From Pedobacter sp. (GTDB taxonomy: Bacteria > Bacteroidota > Bacteroidia > Sphingobacteriales > Sphingobacteriaceae), in NCBI GenBank assembly GCA_030149995.1, contig JASLGV010000484.1, positions 1-8,678 on the forward strand: DNA of 8,678 nt, in the 5' to 3' direction. Position 1 is the first letter of the stretch. Each line of letters begins with the position of its first letter. This document shows, piece by piece, positions 6,423-8,678 of this stretch. Below the pieces are notes generated by a model. It had not been told where the DNA came from. It made no database searches and worked only from the letters and a program-made list of their open reading frames with translations. The translations under genes and the position numbers were made by a program.

Positions 6423-7349
6423 TTGGAAAAGCACGCAAAAATATATGTTGCCGGACATCGTGGCATGGTTGGTTCTGCTATTTACCGCAAACTGCAAAAA
6501 GAAGGTTATACAAATTTATTAACCCGTACATCATCAGAGCTCGATCTGCGCGATCAGCAGGCGGTACGTACCTTTTTTGAAACAGCGCAACCAGATTATG
6601 TTTTTCTTGCTGCGGCAAAGGTTGGCGGCATTGTAGCCAATAACACGTACCGGGCCGATTTTTTATATGAAAACCTGGCCATCCAGAACCATGTTATTCA
6701 CAGCGCATATTTAACCGGCGTTAAAAAACTGATGTTCCTCGGATCGAGCTGTATTTATCCTAAACTGGCACCGCAGCCATTAAAAGAAGATTATCTTTTA
6801 ACAGGTTTACTGGAGCCCACAAATGAACCGTATGCCATTGCAAAAATTGCAGGTATCAAAATGTGCGATGCTTACCGCGATCAGTATGGCTGTAACTTTA
6901 TTTCGGTGATGCCAACGAACCTGTATGGTTACAATGATAACTATCACCCGGAAAATTCACACGTTTTACCCGCTTTAATCCGCAAATTTCACGAAGCGAA
7001 AGTGAAAGAGGAACAGCAGGTAACCATATGGGGAACAGGATCGCCTATGCGCGAGTTCTTATTCGCCGATGACCTGGCAGATGCCTGTTATTTCTTAATG
7101 CAACATTATAACGAGCCCAACCTGATTAACATTGGTACGGGGAAAGACCTGACCATTAAAGATCTTGCCCTGCTGGTTAAAGAAACCGTTGGTTTTGAAG
7201 GCGAACTTGTTTTTGATACTTCCAAACCCGATGGTACACCCCGCAAACTTATGGATGTGGGTAAACTCGAAGGCCTGGGCTGGAAGCATAAGGTAGAACT
7301 TCCGGAAGGGATTGCCCTTGCTTACCAGGATTTTCTTAGCCGGTATTAA
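6423..7349 (+). CDS. fcl: GDP-L-fucose synthase (GDP-4-keto-6-deoxymannose epimerase/reductase)
   Basis: Converts GDP-4-keto-6-deoxy-D-mannose to GDP-L-fucose with NADPH, the last step of the de novo route that supplies fucose for surface glycans. The 308-residue protein is an extended short-chain dehydrogenase. The Rossmann motif is GHRGMVGSA (11-19), the catalytic set is S108, Y137 and K141 (GSSCIYP and EPYAIAK), and C110 and H180 match the epimerase acid/base pair of E. coli Fcl, offset by one. [13 protein letters not shown] (about 215-227) and NIGTG are also family features. The start is TTG at 6423. An in-frame TAA lies four codons upstream, and the first internal ATG falls inside the nucleotide-binding loop, so TTG is required. 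No gmd (GDP-mannose dehydratase) is adjacent, so the preceding enzyme must be encoded elsewhere. Confidence 0.96.
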   Translation: MEKHAKIYVAGHRGMVGSAIYRKLQKEGYTNLLTRTSSELDLRDQQAVRTFFETAQPDYVFLAAAKVGGIVANNTYRADFLYENLAIQNHVIHSAYLTGVKKLMFLGSSCIYPKLAPQPLKEDYLLTGLLEPTNEPYAIAKIAGIKMCDAYRDQYGCNFISVMPTNLYGYNDNYHPENSHVLPALIRKFHEAKVKEEQQVTIWGTGSPMREFLFADDLADACYFLMQHYNEPNLINIGTGKDLTIKDLALLVKETVGFEGELVFDTSKPDGTPRKLMDVGKLEGLGWKHKVELPEGIALAYQDFLSRY

Positions 7350-7382
7350 TACTTAATCGTTATTGTTTGTATGTTTAACAGC

Positions 7383-7400
7383 AGTGCAATTTTTTGCGCT
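7383..7400 (+). terminator. Possible fcl terminator
   Basis: AGTGCAA (7383-7389) and TTGCGCT (7394-7400) form a 7-bp stem with one G-U pair around a TTTT loop, followed by the T-rich TTTATTTGTCTT. It lies 33 bases after the fcl stop and ahead of the proposed oxyR promoter, which suits a weak intrinsic terminator. Confidence 0.4.
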
Positions 7401-7403
7401 TTA

Positions 7404-7433
7404 TTTGTCTTATAGTTTAGATTTATATATTTT
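7404..7433 (+). promoter_or_regulatory. Candidate oxyR promoter
   Basis: TTTG (7404-7407) and TATATTTT (7426-7433), which has one mismatch to TAnnTTTG, are 18 nt apart. The start site would be near 7440, and the leader before the ATG at 7458 is very AT-rich. No clear palindromic OxyR autoregulatory site was found. Confidence 0.3.
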
Positions 7434-7457
7434 AGTAAATAAATAAATTATAGTTAT

Positions 7458-8390
7458 ATGACGCTTGTTCAGCTTGAATATATTGTTGCTGTAGATACCT
7501 ACAGAAGTTTTGTGGTTGCCGCCGATAAATGTTTTGTAACGCAGCCAACTTTAAGTATGCAGGTGCAAAAGCTGGAAGAACTGCTGAATGTGAAAATTTT
7601 TGACCGGAGCAAACAACCGGTAAGTCCGACAGAAATTGGTGCACAAATTATTGCCCAGGCAAGAATTGTGTTGCAGGAAAGCGGGAAAATAAAAGAATTA
7701 ATCAGCAGCCAGCAACAGGATATTCTGGGCGAATTGCGTATTGGGGTAATCCCAACCGTGGCACCTTATTTATTACCGGAAGTCATTTCGGCGATGCTCG
7801 AAAAATATCCCGACCTTAAACTGCTTATCTGGGAATATACAACAGAAGATATTGTTCAGCATTTAAAAACAGGTGTACTGGATTGCGGAATTTTGGCCAC
7901 CCCCCTCACAGATGTCAACATTACCGAACAACCGCTTTATTACGAAAATTTTGTTAGCTACATCAGTAAGAGTAGTAAACTTTATAAGAAGAAGGCAGTT
8001 GATGCCGAAGATCTGAACGACGAAAATATATGGCTGCTGAACGAGGGGCATTGTATGCGCAACCAGGTATTGAATATTTGCCGCTCTACGAAGAATAACC
8101 GGCTTCAGGGATTGGAATACAATACCGGAAGTGTAGAAACGCTGGTGAGGATGGTCGATTTAAATGGAGGAGCCACCTTATTGCCGGAACTGGCAGTTGT
8201 AGAGTTGAGCGCCAAGCAAAGCGGTAAAGTACGTCACTTTAAATCGCCCGAGCCTGTAAGGGAGATTAGCCTGGTAACCCATAAGAACTTTATCAAAAAG
8301 CGGATGCTAAATGCTTTAAAAGAAGAGATTTTAAATATTGTACCTAAACCTATGAAGCAAAGGAAAAAGAAAGAGGTGGTTGGCATTTAA
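7458..8390 (+). CDS. oxyR: Peroxide-sensing LysR-type regulator OxyR
   Basis: LysR-family transcription factor that senses hydrogen peroxide through a disulphide switch and activates peroxide-defence genes. The 310-residue protein has an N-terminal winged helix-turn-helix (about 1-60, core VAADKCFVTQPTLSMQVQKL) and a two-lobed sensor domain (about 90-300). The switch motif GHCMRNQVLNIC places the peroxidatic and resolving cysteines at exactly residues 199 and 208, the same numbers as in E. coli OxyR. The peroxide-pocket residues T100 (in GVIPTVAPYLLP) and H198 are also kept, as is C143 (LDCGILA), so it should be redox-active rather than a generic LysR. No catalase, dps or ahpCF gene is adjacent, so it must act on distant promoters. 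A basic tail (MKQRKKKE, about 298-305) extends past the sensor domain. Its stop overlaps the convergent downstream gene. Confidence 0.95.
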   Translation: MTLVQLEYIVAVDTYRSFVVAADKCFVTQPTLSMQVQKLEELLNVKIFDRSKQPVSPTEIGAQIIAQARIVLQESGKIKELISSQQQDILGELRIGVIPTVAPYLLPEVISAMLEKYPDLKLLIWEYTTEDIVQHLKTGVLDCGILATPLTDVNITEQPLYYENFVSYISKSSKLYKKKAVDAEDLNDENIWLLNEGHCMRNQVLNICRSTKNNRLQGLEYNTGSVETLVRMVDLNGGATLLPELAVVELSAKQSGKVRHFKSPEPVREISLVTHKNFIKKRMLNALKEEILNIVPKPMKQRKKKEVVGI

Positions 8391-8647
8391 TCTTTTTCTT
8401 GCGCTGTAATAACCTTTGAATCTGTTTCAGGCCGGTTTTGCAAATGATCTGCGAGTTTATAACCTTCAATTCCGGGTTTTTTATCTTCTAAAAATATTAA
8501 GATAATGAGCGAAATAATGGGAATCAGAAACGATATTAAAAACCAGAACCAAAAATTTCTTCCGGTTCTTTTAGCGAGGAAACCTGCCAGGATCTGAGGG
8601 GATAAAAGTAAACCCAGTACGATCGTGCCAAGAATAATTTCGGGCAT
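8387..8647 (-). CDS. Small two-helix membrane protein of unknown function
   Basis: An 86-residue protein with two hydrophobic helices (about 4-24 and 32-53), a short basic turn AKRTGRN (25-31) and an acidic, polar C-terminal tail (54-86). The positive-inside rule places the basic turn in the cytoplasm. The aromatic run FWFWF (32-36) followed by LIPIISLIILIFLEDKK (41-57) recalls small hypothetical membrane proteins common in Bacteroidota, but I cannot name a family or function. The ATG start leaves only 31 bases of upstream sequence in the window, so a promoter cannot be judged. It overlaps the last 4 bases of oxyR in convergent orientation. Confidence 0.7.
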   Translation of the reverse strand: MPEIILGTIVLGLLLSPQILAGFLAKRTGRNFWFWFLISFLIPIISLIILIFLEDKKPGIEGYKLADHLQNRPETDSKVITAQEKD

Positions 8648-8678
8648 GTGGTTTCAGTTTAAGGTTTTTCGTTGCCTT

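Noticed and set aside
6274..6522. An 82-codon plus-strand open frame overlapping the start of fcl
   Set aside because: It runs through the trmB/fcl promoter region and into fcl in another frame. The Cys- and Leu-rich translation looks like AT-rich noise.
1..8678. Mobile element, CRISPR array, tRNA/rRNA, defence system or biosynthetic cluster
   Set aside because: No transposase, integrase, terminal repeats, spaced direct repeats, tRNA-like fold or coherent set of unknown genes was seen. All larger genes are housekeeping or common families.

Overview
The window looks like an ordinary chromosomal stretch of a Bacteroidota bacterium, most likely a Sphingobacteriaceae member (Pedobacter or Mucilaginibacter-like). 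The signs are moderate GC, no convincing Shine-Dalgarno sequences before the genes, several TAnnTTTG-type -7 promoter elements, a secreted protein with the typical 'AQD' cleavage region, and protein sequences of Bacteroidota character. The genus is inferred, not proven.

Layout, left to right. A strong hairpin (30-68) terminates polA, which fills 85-2892 on the minus strand and encodes a complete three-domain DNA polymerase I. A 220-bp divergent intergenic region follows, with a perfect 16-bp palindrome inside the likely polA promoter. Then come a secreted glycine-rich protein of unknown function (3113-3796, +), tag (3-methyladenine DNA glycosylase I, -), an AhpD-like carboxymuconolactone decarboxylase family protein (-), and a divergent four-helix membrane protein (4932-5291, +) made of two copies of one two-helix unit. 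Next is a trmB-atl pair on the minus strand, joined by a TAATG stop/start overlap. fcl (GDP-L-fucose synthase, +) is divergent from trmB. oxyR (peroxide-sensing LysR regulator, +) follows, and a two-helix small membrane protein (-) overlaps the end of oxyR.

Three genes relate to DNA repair. Tag removes 3-methyladenine, the Atl protein lacks the acceptor cysteine and so should flag O6-alkylguanine rather than repair it, and Pol I fills gaps after excision. OxyR and the AhpD-like protein could both serve peroxide defence. TrmB (tRNA m7G46) and Fcl (last step to GDP-L-fucose) are unrelated. The genes sit in separate short transcription units on both strands, so this is a neighbourhood rather than one system. 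I see no mobile element, CRISPR array, rRNA or tRNA, and no stretch over 300 bases without a gene.

No clearly new biological system is present. The details most worth checking are a clamp-binding-like QTDLF motif in the Pol I linker, the palindrome in the polA promoter, the internally duplicated membrane protein, and the obligatory TTG starts of the divergent trmB/fcl pair.
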